A stretch of DNA of 17,843 nucleotides from Cytophagales bacterium (GTDB lineage Bacteria; Bacteroidota; Bacteroidia; Cytophagales; UBA9547). The translations under genes and the position numbers were made by a program. Location of the stretch: contig DMUD01000292.1 in assembly GCA_003476475.1 (NCBI GenBank), positions 1-17,843 of the forward strand. The letters are read 5' to 3'. The notes beneath the pieces were generated by a model. The model saw nothing but the letters and a program-made list of their open reading frames with translations, ran no database searches and had not been told where the DNA came from. Positions 7,142 to 16,380 of this stretch are shown here, in pieces. Position 1 is the first letter of the stretch. The number at the start of each line of letters is the position of its first letter.

Positions 7142-9979
7142 ATGCCTAGAGATTCTTCAATCAAGTCAGTTTTAATAATTGGTAGTGGCCCAATCATAAT
7201 AGGCCAAGCGTGTGAATTTGATTATTCTGGTTCACAAGCAGCGCGTTCTTTAAGAGAAGAAGGAATAGAGGTTACGCTAATCAATTCAAATCCAGCCACT
7301 ATCATGACAGATGCTGTCACGGCTGATAACATTTATTTGAAACCTCTCGAAAAAAAATACATTGTCGAGATTTTAGAGAAACACAAGATAGATGCTGTAT
7401 TACCCACCATGGGAGGTCAAACGGCTCTTAACCTTGCTATAGATTGTCAGAAAGCGGGTGTTTGGGAAAGGTATGGGGTGCGTGTTATTGGGGTTGATTT
7501 TCATGCAATAGAAACCACTGAAGACCGTGAGAAGTTTCGTCTCAAAATGTTGGAATTGGGCGTTGGGGTATGCAAAGGCCGAACTGCTCGTTCTTTTTTG
7601 GAAGGAAAAAATATAGCCCAAGAAATCGGATTTCCCCTTGTAATTCGTCCCTCATTTACTTTAGGAGGAACAGGTGGTGGTTTCGTCAATGACCCAGCCA
7701 AATTCGATGATGCTTTGACAAAGGGTTTACATGCCTCTCCTATACACGAGGTATTGGTGGAACAAAGTATAGTTGGATGGAAAGAATATGAGTTAGAGCT
7801 TTTGCGCGACAACAAAGGTGATATTGTCATCATTTGTGCCATCGAGAATTTTGATCCCATGGGTGTGCACACAGGAGACTCCATTACCGTTGCTCCAGCC
7901 ATGACATTGTCTGATGTGGCTTATCAAAATTTGAGAGATTTGGCCAAAAAAATGATGAATGGGATAGGTCAGTTTGCCGGTGGTTGCAATGTCCAATTTT
8001 CTATGCATCCACAAACCGAAGAAGTTATTGCTATTGAAATCAATCCAAGGGTTTCTCGTTCTTCAGCCTTGGCATCGAAGGCAACAGGTTATCCGATAGC
8101 TAAAATTGCAGCCAAATTGGCTATTGGATATAATCTCGACGAGCTAAACAACCAAATCACAAAATCTACTAGTGCCTTTTTTGAACCTGCGCTCGATTAT
8201 GTGATTGTGAAAATCCCACGTTGGAATTTTGATAAGTTTAAGGGAGCCGACCGATCGTTGGGTCTTCAAATGAAATCGGTGGGTGAGGCGATGGGTATTG
8301 GTAGAACTTTCCAAGAAGCGCTTCAAAAAGCCTGTCAGTCATTAGAGATTAAACGTAATGGATTGGGTGCAGATGGGAAGGAACTTACAAACCAAGAACA
8401 ATTATTGGATAGTCTTAAAAATCCAAGCTGGAACAGAGTCTTTCATATTTATGATGCTTTTAAACTTGGTATTCCACCCAAAACTATTCAGTCTTTGACC
8501 AAAATAGACCCATGGTTTTTACATCAAATAGAAGAGCTAGTAATTTTTGAAAAAGAAGTAGAAAAATATACGCTTGAAAATATTCCATCCGACTTGTTGT
8601 TCGAAGCAAAACAAAAGGGTTATGCCGACAGGCAGATTGCACATTTACTCCGTTGCCTTGAAAGTGAAGTGTACAAAAAACGGGTTGATTTAGGTTTTAA
8701 ACGGGTGTACAAGCTTGTTGATACTTGTGCAGCCGAATTTGAGGCCAAGACCCCTTATTATTATTCTACTTTTGAAAGGCTACCTTTGAAAGGAGATGTG
8801 GAATTCAATGAGTCGATAGTGACCGAGAAAAAGAAAGTCGTTATTTTGGGTTCGGGTCCTAATCGTATAGGACAAGGAATTGAGTTTGATTATTCGTGTG
8901 TACACGGTGTTTTGGCAGCCAAAGAATGTGGTTACGAGACTATTATGATTAATTGCAATCCAGAAACAGTTTCTACCGATTTTAATGTAGCCGATAAACT
9001 TTATTTCGAGCCTGTTTTTTGGGAGCACATTTACGAAATCATTCAACACGAGAAACCTGTCGGTGTAATAGTGCAGCTTGGCGGACAAACTGCTTTGAAA
9101 TTGGCCGAGAAGTTAGACCGTTATGGAATCAAAATAATAGGCACCACCTATCAAGCATTGGATTTGGCCGAGGATAGAGGAAGTTTCTCAGCACTACTTC
9201 AGGACAATAACATTCCATATCCCAAATTTGGCGTGATTGAAGATGCTGAACAGGCTGTAGAGCTCTCACGTGAACTTGGTTATCCTCTTTTGGTCAGACC
9301 ATCTTACGTATTAGGCGGCCAAGGAATGAAAATTGTCATCAACGAGCAAGAACTTGAAACCCATGTGGTGAATATCCTTCGAGACATTCCAGGTAACAGA
9401 GTGTTATTAGACCATTTTTTGGATGGAGCAATCGAAGCAGAGGCTGATGCCATTTGTGATGGAGAAGATGTGTATGTGATTGGGATAATGGAACATATAG
9501 AACCTGCAGGTATTCACTCTGGCGATTCAAATGCAGTGCTTCCACCTTTCGATTTGAATCCACTGGTCATGAAAGACATTGTGGATTATACTCGTAAAAT
9601 CGCTTTAGCATTGAATACGGTAGGCCTCATCAACATTCAATTTGCTATAAAAGACGACAAAGTGTACATAATTGAAGCTAACCCAAGGGCTTCTCGTACA
9701 GTGCCTTTTATTTGCAAAGCTTATCAGGAACCCTATGTAAATTATGCCACTAAAGTCATGTTGGGTGAAAAAAAGTTGAAAGATTTTGATTTCAAACCTG
9801 TCAAAAAGGGTTTTGCTATAAAAATCCCAGTTTTCAGCTTCAATAAATTCCCAAATGTAAACAAGGAGTTAGGCCCTGAAATGAAATCTACTGGCGAAGC
9901 TATCTATTTCATAGATGATATTTACGATGATTATTTTGTCAATATTTATTCAGAAAGAAACTTGTATTTGAGCAGATAA
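7142..9979 (+). CDS. carB: Carbamoyl-phosphate synthase large subunit, short form without the allosteric domain
   Basis: CarB uses two ATP with bicarbonate and ammonia (delivered by CarA from glutamine) to make carbamoyl phosphate for pyrimidines and arginine. Both homologous ATP-grasp halves are complete. The first (about 1-400) has IGSGPIIIGQACEFDYSG near the start, the glycine-rich PSFTLGGTGGG loop and EINPRVSRSSALASKATG. An oligomerisation region spans about 400-555. The second half (about 560-935) has LGSGPNRIGQGIEFDYS, RPSYVLGGQGM and EANPRASRTVPF. The protein is 945 residues long and stops 34 residues after LGPEMKSTGE, whereas E. coli CarB (1073) continues with an MGS-fold domain that binds UMP, IMP and ornithine. 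No remnant of that domain follows the stop, so this is a short form rather than a recent frameshift; from memory, similar lengths occur in Flavobacteriia and Cytophagia. carA is not in the window. Confidence 0.97.
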   Translation: MPRDSSIKSVLIIGSGPIIIGQACEFDYSGSQAARSLREEGIEVTLINSNPATIMTDAVTADNIYLKPLEKKYIVEILEKHKIDAVLPTMGGQTALNLAIDCQKAGVWERYGVRVIGVDFHAIETTEDREKFRLKMLELGVGVCKGRTARSFLEGKNIAQEIGFPLVIRPSFTLGGTGGGFVNDPAKFDDALTKGLHASPIHEVLVEQSIVGWKEYELELLRDNKGDIVIICAIENFDPMGVHTGDSITVAPAMTLSDVAYQNLRDLAKKMMNGIGQFAGGCNVQFSMHPQTEEVIAIEINPRVSRSSALASKATGYPIAKIAAKLAIGYNLDELNNQITKSTSAFFEPALDYVIVKIPRWNFDKFKGADRSLGLQMKSVGEAMGIGRTFQEALQKACQSLEIKRNGLGADGKELTNQEQLLDSLKNPSWNRVFHIYDAFKLGIPPKTIQSLTKIDPWFLHQIEELVIFEKEVEKYTLENIPSDLLFEAKQKGYADRQIAHLLRCLESEVYKKRVDLGFKRVYKLVDTCAAEFEAKTPYYYSTFERLPLKGDVEFNESIVTEKKKVVILGSGPNRIGQGIEFDYSCVHGVLAAKECGYETIMINCNPETVSTDFNVADKLYFEPVFWEHIYEIIQHEKPVGVIVQLGGQTALKLAEKLDRYGIKIIGTTYQALDLAEDRGSFSALLQDNNIPYPKFGVIEDAEQAVELSRELGYPLLVRPSYVLGGQGMKIVINEQELETHVVNILRDIPGNRVLLDHFLDGAIEAEADAICDGEDVYVIGIMEHIEPAGIHSGDSNAVLPPFDLNPLVMKDIVDYTRKIALALNTVGLINIQFAIKDDKVYIIEANPRASRTVPFICKAYQEPYVNYATKVMLGEKKLKDFDFKPVKKGFAIKIPVFSFNKFPNVNKELGPEMKSTGEAIYFIDDIYDDYFVNIYSERNLYLSR

Positions 9980-9982
9980 TAC

Positions 9983-10207
9983 ATGGTTAAGTTTATTTTC
10001 ATCTCTTTGGCTATTTGGTTCGTAATCACAAGGCTGATGAGGTTTAAATTTGTAGTGTATAGAGGTAATCCAATGCACAATGACAATCGATATCATCAGA
10101 ATCAAAAGCCTGAAGGTTCCATTACCATTGATAATTTAAATTCAAGGCCGCGAAATGACAAAAATGTGGCTGATGAGGAATACATAGATTTCGAAGAGGT
10201 GAAATAA
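9983..10207 (+). CDS. Small DUF4834-like single-pass membrane protein
   Basis: This is a 74-residue protein of unknown function that resembles the Bacteroidota DUF4834 family. It has one N-terminal hydrophobic segment (about residues 3-19), a basic turn (RLMRFKF), a polar and probably disordered middle, and an acidic end reading EEYIDFEEVK, the ending I associate with this family. The layout predicts a short inner-membrane anchor with a cytosolic tail, though topology cannot be fixed by eye. It starts 3 nt after the carB stop and ends 9 nt before pssA, so it is almost certainly in the same transcript. No function is proposed. Confidence 0.75.
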   Translation: MVKFIFISLAIWFVITRLMRFKFVVYRGNPMHNDNRYHQNQKPEGSITIDNLNSRPRNDKNVADEEYIDFEEVK

Positions 10208-10216
10208 ATGTCCTAA

Positions 10217-10906
10217 ATGTCTCAGATCAGGCTTTTTACTCCACCAAATGTTGTAACCCTTGCCAATCTTACTTGCGGGATTGTGGGCATTCAGCAAGTA
10301 TTTTCCGGAAGTTTAATTGTGGCTACCTACTGTATTTACTTTGCGGCATTGTTTGATTTTTTGGATGGTTTTGTAGCAAGGCAATTCAAATCATCTTCTG
10401 AATTAGGCAAACAGTTAGATTCTCTTTCCGACGTAGTTTCTTTTGGCTTGCTGCCTGGTTTTCTTATTTTTTATTTACTGGGAGAATACAAATGGTTTTC
10501 CATCATTGTACCCCTATTTTCTGCCTTAAGATTGGCTAAATTCAATATCGATTCTCGTCAGAAGCAAGGTTTTATAGGAGTTCCTACGCCTATCAATGCC
10601 TTGTTTGTAAGTAGTTTGACATTTGTTTTTCAAGGGAACGTGGTTGTTCAAGAAATAAATTATTTACTGATTTTGTTAGTACTTTTTTCTTCCATAATGT
10701 TGGTAGTGGAAATGCCATTACTTGATATTAAGTTTGAACATTTCCAGTTACGTGAAAATGCCTATCGATACTTGTTTCTATTACTTTCACTTTTATTTAC
10801 TGTGTTTTTAAAATGGGGGTGTTTCATTCCCATTTATTTTCTATACTTGCTTTTATCTCTCATTCAAAACATTACATCGAAATACAAAAATGAAATACAT
10901 AGCTGA
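10217..10906 (+). CDS. pssA: CDP-diacylglycerol-serine O-phosphatidyltransferase (phosphatidylserine synthase)
   Basis: This enzyme makes phosphatidylserine from CDP-diacylglycerol and L-serine, the precursor of phosphatidylethanolamine in the inner membrane. The 229-residue product is an integral membrane protein with several hydrophobic helices and the full CDP-alcohol phosphatidyltransferase signature: Asp47, Asp50-Gly51, Ala54-Arg55, Gly64, Asp68 and Asp72, in the pattern DxxDGxxARx8Gx3Dx3D. The opening TPPNVVTLANLTCGIVGI and the LDSLSDVVSFGLLPG segment are typical of the membrane-type PssA found in Bacteroidota and Bacillus rather than the E. coli peripheral enzyme. Other CDP-alcohol transferases share the motif, so serine specificity rests on overall resemblance. 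The ATG start is 9 nt after the preceding gene, and the 3' end overlaps purS by 17 nt. Confidence 0.9.
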   Translation: MSQIRLFTPPNVVTLANLTCGIVGIQQVFSGSLIVATYCIYFAALFDFLDGFVARQFKSSSELGKQLDSLSDVVSFGLLPGFLIFYLLGEYKWFSIIVPLFSALRLAKFNIDSRQKQGFIGVPTPINALFVSSLTFVFQGNVVVQEINYLLILLVLFSSIMLVVEMPLLDIKFEHFQLRENAYRYLFLLLSLLFTVFLKWGCFIPIYFLYLLLSLIQNITSKYKNEIHS

Positions 10907-11144
10907 AATCAATGTCATGCCCCAAAGAGAAATTTTAGATCCTCAAGGCAAAGCAGTAAAGCTTGGTTTGCACAATCTAGGTATAGACCAAGTGCAAGAG
11001 GTACGAATAGGAAAACACATTACTTTGGAATTAGATGCAGAAAATGAGCAATTAGCTAAAGAAAAAGTAGAGTTGGCCTGCAAAAAACTACTTGCCAACT
11101 TAATCATGGAAAATTATGAGTATGTGATTTTGCCAAAAAATTGA
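10890..11144 (+). CDS. purS: Phosphoribosylformylglycinamidine synthase subunit PurS
   Basis: PurS is the small structural subunit that joins PurQ (glutaminase) to the small-form PurL to make FGAM in purine synthesis. The 84-residue product has the usual length and the family pattern: a first strand YIAEINVMP, the conserved ILDPQGKAV segment (residues 15-23), LGLHNLGIDQVQEVRIGK (25-42), and a C-terminal ENYEYVILP strand. Its ATG lies inside the end of pssA in another frame (17-nt overlap), which suggests translational coupling. The presence of purS implies a small-type PurL and PurQ elsewhere in the genome; neither is in the window. Confidence 0.93.
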   Translation: MKYIAEINVMPQREILDPQGKAVKLGLHNLGIDQVQEVRIGKHITLELDAENEQLAKEKVELACKKLLANLIMENYEYVILPKN

Positions 11145-11188
11145 TCAGAAATACAATAAATCGGAGATAAAGAGAGTTGTATTATACA

Positions 11189-14100
11189 ATGTTTGTTAGA
11201 ATGGCTCTTTTTCGAAAACTTCTGAAAACTTTTTTGTTTATTCTTTTTTTTTCACATTTGGTATGTGCGCAAAATGCTGATTCTACAACTTATCAAATTT
11301 TGTGGAAAGGTACTAAAGTCATTAACATAGAGGGAAAATCGAAGCAGATTATCAGTTTTTACAAGGCTTGTCATAATTCTTATAACCAGTATCTTCCCTC
11401 CTTTACAGTTTCTTTAATTGATATACATGTTTTAGAAGCTTCCATTTATGAAGATGAGTGGGAGGAGACTAATAGTGACCAACTATCTTTTATTCCAGAT
11501 TTTGGGCACATTACACCAAATGTTCCAATCACAATAGGTAATGCAACTGAAAAGAAGAGACCTAGTGCTACATTAGAATTTGTGCCATTGCGACGCAATG
11601 GCACAACTGGCAGGATAGAAAAATTACTTAAATTTAAATTCAAGTTAGTTCAAGGTAATCCAATTAAATTGTCTGACGAAAGCACTACACAATTTCGTCA
11701 AATGACGGGTGTTAACTCGGTGCTCTCGCAAGGAGAGTGGTATAAGTTGGGTTTCAACCAAACAGGTATTTTTAAGATAGATTATGCATATTTAGTTAGT
11801 TTAGGAATTAATCCTTCCAATATCAATCCTAACAAAATTCAACTTTGGGGCAATTCGTATGGGATGCTTCCCGAACCTTGTAACATGCCCAAACCGCAAG
11901 ATCTTGAACAAAGTCCGATTTTTGTTTTTGGTGCTGAAGATGGAAAGTTTGACCCATACGATTATGTACTACTTTATGTGCAAGGTCCCGATGTATGGTT
12001 CAGAAACAAAGGGGAATCTTTTTTTCGACCTCGCACTCATTTGTATAGCAAATTTTCTTATTATTTTTTAACGATTGGTTCTTCAGACGGCTTGCGTATT
12101 AAAAATCGCACAGTTGATACATCAATTCCAATTGATGTCAACATAAGCAATTATACCAATCGTGTGTTGCATGAATTAGATCAAAGAAACTTTTTGGCTT
12201 CTGGTAGAAGGTGGTATGGCGAAGAATTTGAGGATGTGACTGCCCGAACTTACAATTTGTCGAGTACTGGTATTGCCAACTCTGGTAAGATTTATATTCA
12301 ATCGTCTTTGATGAACAAATCGACGAGCACACTTTCTAGTTCTTTTCGGTTGTTTTTAAACAACAATCTGCTGAACACTATTTTCATTGGTGGGTCTGGT
12401 ACTGGCGATTATGCCCAGTTGGGTTTGGACAAGGAGGTTGTTGATTCATTGTCACCTAATCCTTATTTAGGCTCAAATAATCTTGAAATTACCTATCGTT
12501 ACCAAAAATCTTCTAACAATTTAGGTGCTGGATATCTGAATTTTTATGCATTGAATTATGATGAAAACCTTTTACTGAAATCTAATCCCACTTTTTTTAG
12601 AAAAATTGGGTCTAACAATTACAATGCAGTGCAATATGATGTAAGTAAATCTGGAGTTGTTCCACCTCAAACAATTTGGGATGTAACCGACCTTAAAGAC
12701 ATTTTTGAAGTAGAACTTGAAATAAGTAGTTCAACGTACAAATTCAAATCGAAAACAGAAGGTTTGGTAAGGGAGTTTGTTGCATTTTCAGGAAATTCTT
12801 TTCCAAAGCCAGTATCTCAAGAAAAAATTCTAAATCAGAATATTAGATCCGCTTCAACTCCGGATTTACTTATCGTTACACATCCAAATTTTAGGGTGCA
12901 AGCAAATAAGCTTGCCGATTTTAGAAGATCACACGATAAGTTGGATGTACTGGTAGTTACCACAGAAGAAGTTTACAACGAGTTTTCTTCAGGCATGCAA
13001 GATTTGGTTGCTATAAGAAACTGTGCAAAAATGTTTTATGACCAGGATGTTTCAAAATTCAAATACTTATTGCTTTTTGGAAATGCTTCCTACGATTATA
13101 AAAATTTGAACAACAATGCTATAAATAGGAGTTTGGTACCCATTTACGAGTCAGAAATTTCGATGCATCCGATAAAAAGTTATTCATCCGATGACTTTAT
13201 TGGCATGTTGGATGAAAACGATGGCAATTGGTACGCTTTCGACAAATTAGATATTGGAGTAGGCAGACTTCCTGTTAAAACCACACAAGATGCCGAAGCA
13301 ATTGTGAATAAGCTTATTGATTACAGCAGCAATGCTTCATCCAACTTGGGCGACTGGAAACAAAAAATGGCATTTATTGCCGACAACGGAGACGGTAATA
13401 TTTTCCTTACAAATGCCGAAACACTTACCAAAAAAATTTCTTCCGTAGCACCAAATTACAACATCAACAAAATTTATTTAGCATCTTATCAGAAGGAAGT
13501 TTTGCCCAACAATACCGTGGCACCTGGTGCAAATGCTGATGTGTCGAAAGCGATAAGCGATGGAGTGCTAGTTGTCAACTACATTGGGCATGGAAACGAA
13601 CGTCAATTGGCTTCTGAAGCAGTGCTCACTTCTACTGACATACAAACACTAAACAACGTTCATTACCCATTTGTGGTCACTGCTACTTGCGATTTTGGCA
13701 AATACGATGATCCTAATTTAGTTTCGGGTGCCGAATATTTTATCCTTCAGCCCTCTGGGGGGGCTATCGGCTTGCTTACTACCACGCGTCCAGTGTACCA
13801 ATCTGGCAACGAACTTATTAATGCCTCTTTCAACGACAATATACTTTTGAAAGAAAACAACAAGTATCAACGTTTGGGCGAAATACAGCGAAAATGCAAA
13901 AACAATAGTATATATGACATTTATAATCGAAACTTCGCGTTGCTTGGAGACCCTTCAATGCTTTTGTCTTATCCCAAAGACAATGTGGTTTTAACCACAA
14001 TTAACAATCAAAGTTTCACAGCCAACGCAGACACACTCAAAGGTCAAGCAAAAGTATCTTTCTCGGGCCACATAAAAGATGCAATTTCAGGTTTGAAAAG

Positions 14101-15064
14101 AACTGATTTCAATGGGGTGGTGAATATTCTTGTGTACGACAAAGACATATCTGTTCAGACCATCGACTATCCTTTGAGTACTTATTCAAAGCAACAAAAA
14201 AAGATTTTTGATGGGTCGGCCACAGTACGAAATGGTGATTTCAATTTTACTTTTATTGTCTCAAAAGATATAAATTACACCGTGGGTCTGGGAAAAATAA
14301 GTTTGTATGCCAATATGGAAAATGGGACACTGGCAGATGCTGGGGGCTTTCTGAAAATAAATATTGGAAGCGCTGAAAAAAATGTAGATGTAGACATCAC
14401 GCCTCCACAGGTGAAAGTTTTTTTAAACGACGAGTCTTTTGTTCAAGGCGGTGTAACCGGCAATAACCCACTTCTCATTGTGAAATTGTACGATGAAAAC
14501 GGTATAAGTTCGGTTGGGGGAATAGGTACTTCAATTACAGCCACACTTAACAGCGATTCCAAAAATCAAATTGTGTTGGATAGTTACTTCAAATCAGACC
14601 GGGATAGTTACCAATCAGGAACTATTAGATATCGTCTTTCTAATTTGCCTGAAGGTGATAATAACATAAAAATTAATGCATTTGATGCAAATAAAATTGG
14701 GGTTGGAAAAGAAAATGGCATCTTGAATTTTACAGTTCTGAACAGCGAAAAATTGGCTTTAACGCACGTTCTCAATTATCCCAATCCTTTTACCAATAGC
14801 ACCGTTTTTCATTTTGATCACAATCGTGCAGGAGATAATCTAGAAGTGATGTTGCAAATATTTACTGTGACTGGAAAACTCGTCAAAACATTTACATCAT
14901 TTGAGCCAAATGCAAAAACTCATATTTCCGATTTTCATTGGGATGGGAAAGATGATTTTGGTGATAAAATAGGCCGGGGAGTCTATGTTTACAAGCTTTC
15001 AGTTAAAGCTCTAAGCGACGGTGTCAAAAAGGAGGCCTTTGAAAAACTCGTTATTTTAAATTAA
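11189..15064 (+). CDS. porU: Type IX secretion system sortase PorU (C25 gingipain-like peptidase with CTD)
   Basis: PorU sits on the outer-membrane surface, cleaves the C-terminal signal of T9SS cargo and links the cargo to anionic lipopolysaccharide. The product is about 1291 residues. It has an N-terminal signal peptide (hydrophobic core followed by VCA|QN), a long beta-rich N-terminal region, and a C25 peptidase domain at about 558-940. The His801 (YIGHGNERQL) and Cys834 (TATCDFGKYDDP) pair matches the gingipain/PorU catalytic dyad. Beta-sandwich material follows, then a type A C-terminal domain from about 1191 (LNYPNPF, then GRGVYVYKL), which in known PorU is retained. It is longer than P. 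gingivalis PorU (1158). The start is uncertain: ATG 11189 is used; ATG 11201 also leaves a good signal peptide; TTG 11177 seems less likely. It lies 44 nt after purS and is followed by porV. Confidence 0.95.
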   Translation: MFVRMALFRKLLKTFLFILFFSHLVCAQNADSTTYQILWKGTKVINIEGKSKQIISFYKACHNSYNQYLPSFTVSLIDIHVLEASIYEDEWEETNSDQLSFIPDFGHITPNVPITIGNATEKKRPSATLEFVPLRRNGTTGRIEKLLKFKFKLVQGNPIKLSDESTTQFRQMTGVNSVLSQGEWYKLGFNQTGIFKIDYAYLVSLGINPSNINPNKIQLWGNSYGMLPEPCNMPKPQDLEQSPIFVFGAEDGKFDPYDYVLLYVQGPDVWFRNKGESFFRPRTHLYSKFSYYFLTIGSSDGLRIKNRTVDTSIPIDVNISNYTNRVLHELDQRNFLASGRRWYGEEFEDVTARTYNLSSTGIANSGKIYIQSSLMNKSTSTLSSSFRLFLNNNLLNTIFIGGSGTGDYAQLGLDKEVVDSLSPNPYLGSNNLEITYRYQKSSNNLGAGYLNFYALNYDENLLLKSNPTFFRKIGSNNYNAVQYDVSKSGVVPPQTIWDVTDLKDIFEVELEISSSTYKFKSKTEGLVREFVAFSGNSFPKPVSQEKILNQNIRSASTPDLLIVTHPNFRVQANKLADFRRSHDKLDVLVVTTEEVYNEFSSGMQDLVAIRNCAKMFYDQDVSKFKYLLLFGNASYDYKNLNNNAINRSLVPIYESEISMHPIKSYSSDDFIGMLDENDGNWYAFDKLDIGVGRLPVKTTQDAEAIVNKLIDYSSNASSNLGDWKQKMAFIADNGDGNIFLTNAETLTKKISSVAPNYNINKIYLASYQKEVLPNNTVAPGANADVSKAISDGVLVVNYIGHGNERQLASEAVLTSTDIQTLNNVHYPFVVTATCDFGKYDDPNLVSGAEYFILQPSGGAIGLLTTTRPVYQSGNELINASFNDNILLKENNKYQRLGEIQRKCKNNSIYDIYNRNFALLGDPSMLLSYPKDNVVLTTINNQSFTANADTLKGQAKVSFSGHIKDAISGLKRTDFNGVVNILVYDKDISVQTIDYPLSTYSKQQKKIFDGSATVRNGDFNFTFIVSKDINYTVGLGKISLYANMENGTLADAGGFLKINIGSAEKNVDVDITPPQVKVFLNDESFVQGGVTGNNPLLIVKLYDENGISSVGGIGTSITATLNSDSKNQIVLDSYFKSDRDSYQSGTIRYRLSNLPEGDNNIKINAFDANKIGVGKENGILNFTVLNSEKLALTHVLNYPNPFTNSTVFHFDHNRAGDNLEVMLQIFTVTGKLVKTFTSFEPNAKTHISDFHWDGKDDFGDKIGRGVYVYKLSVKALSDGVKKEAFEKLVILN

Positions 15065-15065
15065 G

Positions 15066-15073
15066 TATATTTG
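15066..15073 (+). promoter_or_regulatory. porV: Candidate -7 box for a separate porV promoter
   Basis: A perfect Bacteroidota -7 box TATATTTG begins just after the porU stop codon and ends 20 nt before the porV ATG. The nearest TTTG (15038-15041) is 24 nt upstream, longer than the usual 19-21 nt, so the -33 element is weak. It would allow porV to be transcribed more strongly than porU, which fits an abundant shuttle protein. Confidence 0.4.
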
Positions 15074-15093
15074 CCCACTTTGATGTTTTCAAA

Positions 15094-16380
15094 ATGAATA
15101 TTAGAAAGAAGATTTGTTTTTTGAATTTGGTTGTGCTTTCTCTGTTGAATACCATTTCATTTTCACAAGGTACGAGATATAACCCTGCCACAGGTACCCT
15201 TACTAATTCAGCAGGTCAGCCCACCTCTATCCAAGGTAGTGCTCGACCGATTACTACTGCGGTTCCTTTTTTGAACATTGCCCCTGATTCTCGTGCAGGG
15301 GCAATGGGCGATGCTGGTGTTGCCACTACACCCGATGTGTATTCTTCACAATGGAACCCTGCCAAATATGCATTTGCTCAGAAAGACTATGGTTTATCTA
15401 TTTCTTATACACCCTGGCTTAGAAAGTTGGTAGACGACATGTCAATATCATATTTGTCGGGCTATACAAAGTTTAGAAAAGAAGATGCACTCTATTTTTC
15501 GATGACTTATTTTAATTTAGGCAAAATAGATTTCACTGACAATAGTGGTAACAAATATTTGGAGTTCAATCCGAGAGAATATGCAGGAACAGTGGGTTAC
15601 TCTCGTATTCTAAGCGATAATATGAGCGTAGCTGTAGGGCTTAAGTTCATTTATTCCAACCTTGCCGGTAATTTTACGAGTCCAGGTGGTGGTACCGAAT
15701 CGAAGCCTGCCAAAGGTTTTGGAGGTGACATTGGGTTATATTGGAATAAAGAATTTGTGTCTGGCACTAAAAATTCACGTTTTGCATGGGGGCTTACGAT
15801 TACTAATTTTGGTTCTAAAATTTCGTATACAAATAATAACCGTAAAGACTTTATTCCAACCAATTTAAGAATTGGTGCGGCATACACATTAGAACTTGAT
15901 CTGTACAACAAATTGACTTTTACAACCGATGCTAACAAATTGATGGTTCCAACACCTCCTATATACTATCAAGCGAGCAATGGCACCGATTCGACCAATT
16001 CAGCTGGCAGCAAAGTGATATATAAGGGTAAAGACCCCGATCGTCCCTTGTTTCAAGGGGTTTTAGGTTCTTTTACCGACGCGCCTGGCGGTGTTAAAGA
16101 AGAATTGAAAGAAATAACCATGTCTTACGGTATGGAATATTGGTATGCCGATGTTTTTGCCCTTCGCCTTGGTCATTTCCGTGAAAATGTGTTGAAAGGT
16201 AATCGTAAATTTTTTACAGTAGGACTCGGTTTGAAGTTTTATGAAGGCAAAGCTGGAATAGATTTTTCTTATTTGATAGCAGGTAGGCAAAATAATCCTT
16301 TAGAAGGAACACTACGTTTCTCACTTTACATGGAACTGGAAAACCAAAAGGGTAATGAAACGGAATCTATTACCGAATAA
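15094..16380 (+). CDS. porV: Type IX secretion system outer-membrane protein PorV (LptO), FadL-like barrel
   Basis: PorV is an outer-membrane beta-barrel that captures CTD-bearing proteins as they leave the SprA/Sov translocon and carries them to the PorU attachment complex. The 428-residue product has a signal peptide of about 24 residues ending near ISFSQ, then a short linker. The diagnostic N-terminal block PFLNIAPDSRAGAMGDAG with SQWNPAKYAF (about 58-94) follows, and then alternating amphipathic strands rich in aromatic residues consistent with the FadL-like barrel. The barrel appears complete (closing strand LRFSLYMEL near residues 408-416), followed by a short acidic tail. The ATG start is 29 nt after porU. 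Its last base is also the first base of the ATG of the M16-like gene (TAATG). PorU and PorV are adjacent in many Bacteroidota, which supports both calls. Confidence 0.96.
   Translation: MNIRKKICFLNLVVLSLLNTISFSQGTRYNPATGTLTNSAGQPTSIQGSARPITTAVPFLNIAPDSRAGAMGDAGVATTPDVYSSQWNPAKYAFAQKDYGLSISYTPWLRKLVDDMSISYLSGYTKFRKEDALYFSMTYFNLGKIDFTDNSGNKYLEFNPREYAGTVGYSRILSDNMSVAVGLKFIYSNLAGNFTSPGGGTESKPAKGFGGDIGLYWNKEFVSGTKNSRFAWGLTITNFGSKISYTNNNRKDFIPTNLRIGAAYTLELDLYNKLTFTTDANKLMVPTPPIYYQASNGTDSTNSAGSKVIYKGKDPDRPLFQGVLGSFTDAPGGVKEELKEITMSYGMEYWYADVFALRLGHFRENVLKGNRKFFTVGLGLKFYEGKAGIDFSYLIAGRQNNPLEGTLRFSLYMELENQKGNETESITE

Noticed and set aside
7501..7902. 133-codon minus-strand open frame inside carB
   Set aside because: It is a shadow of the first ATP-grasp domain; the composition is unlike a real protein and the sense frame is fully conserved.
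11177..11189. TTGTAT-T-ATACAA palindrome at the start of porU
   Set aside because: Six-bp arms in AT-rich DNA are expected by chance several times in a window of this size, and no promoter boxes lie beside it.
13757..13763. G7 run inside the porU C25 domain as a phase-variable tract
   Set aside because: It is in frame and encodes Ser-Gly-Gly-Ala, which fits the conserved core; seven G is short for phase variation, and there is no other sign of switching.
11189..15064. PorU as a secreted gingipain-type virulence protease
   Set aside because: Length, the TATCDFGKYDDP motif and adjacency to porV fit the T9SS sortase; gingipains carry propeptides and adhesin domains that are not seen here.
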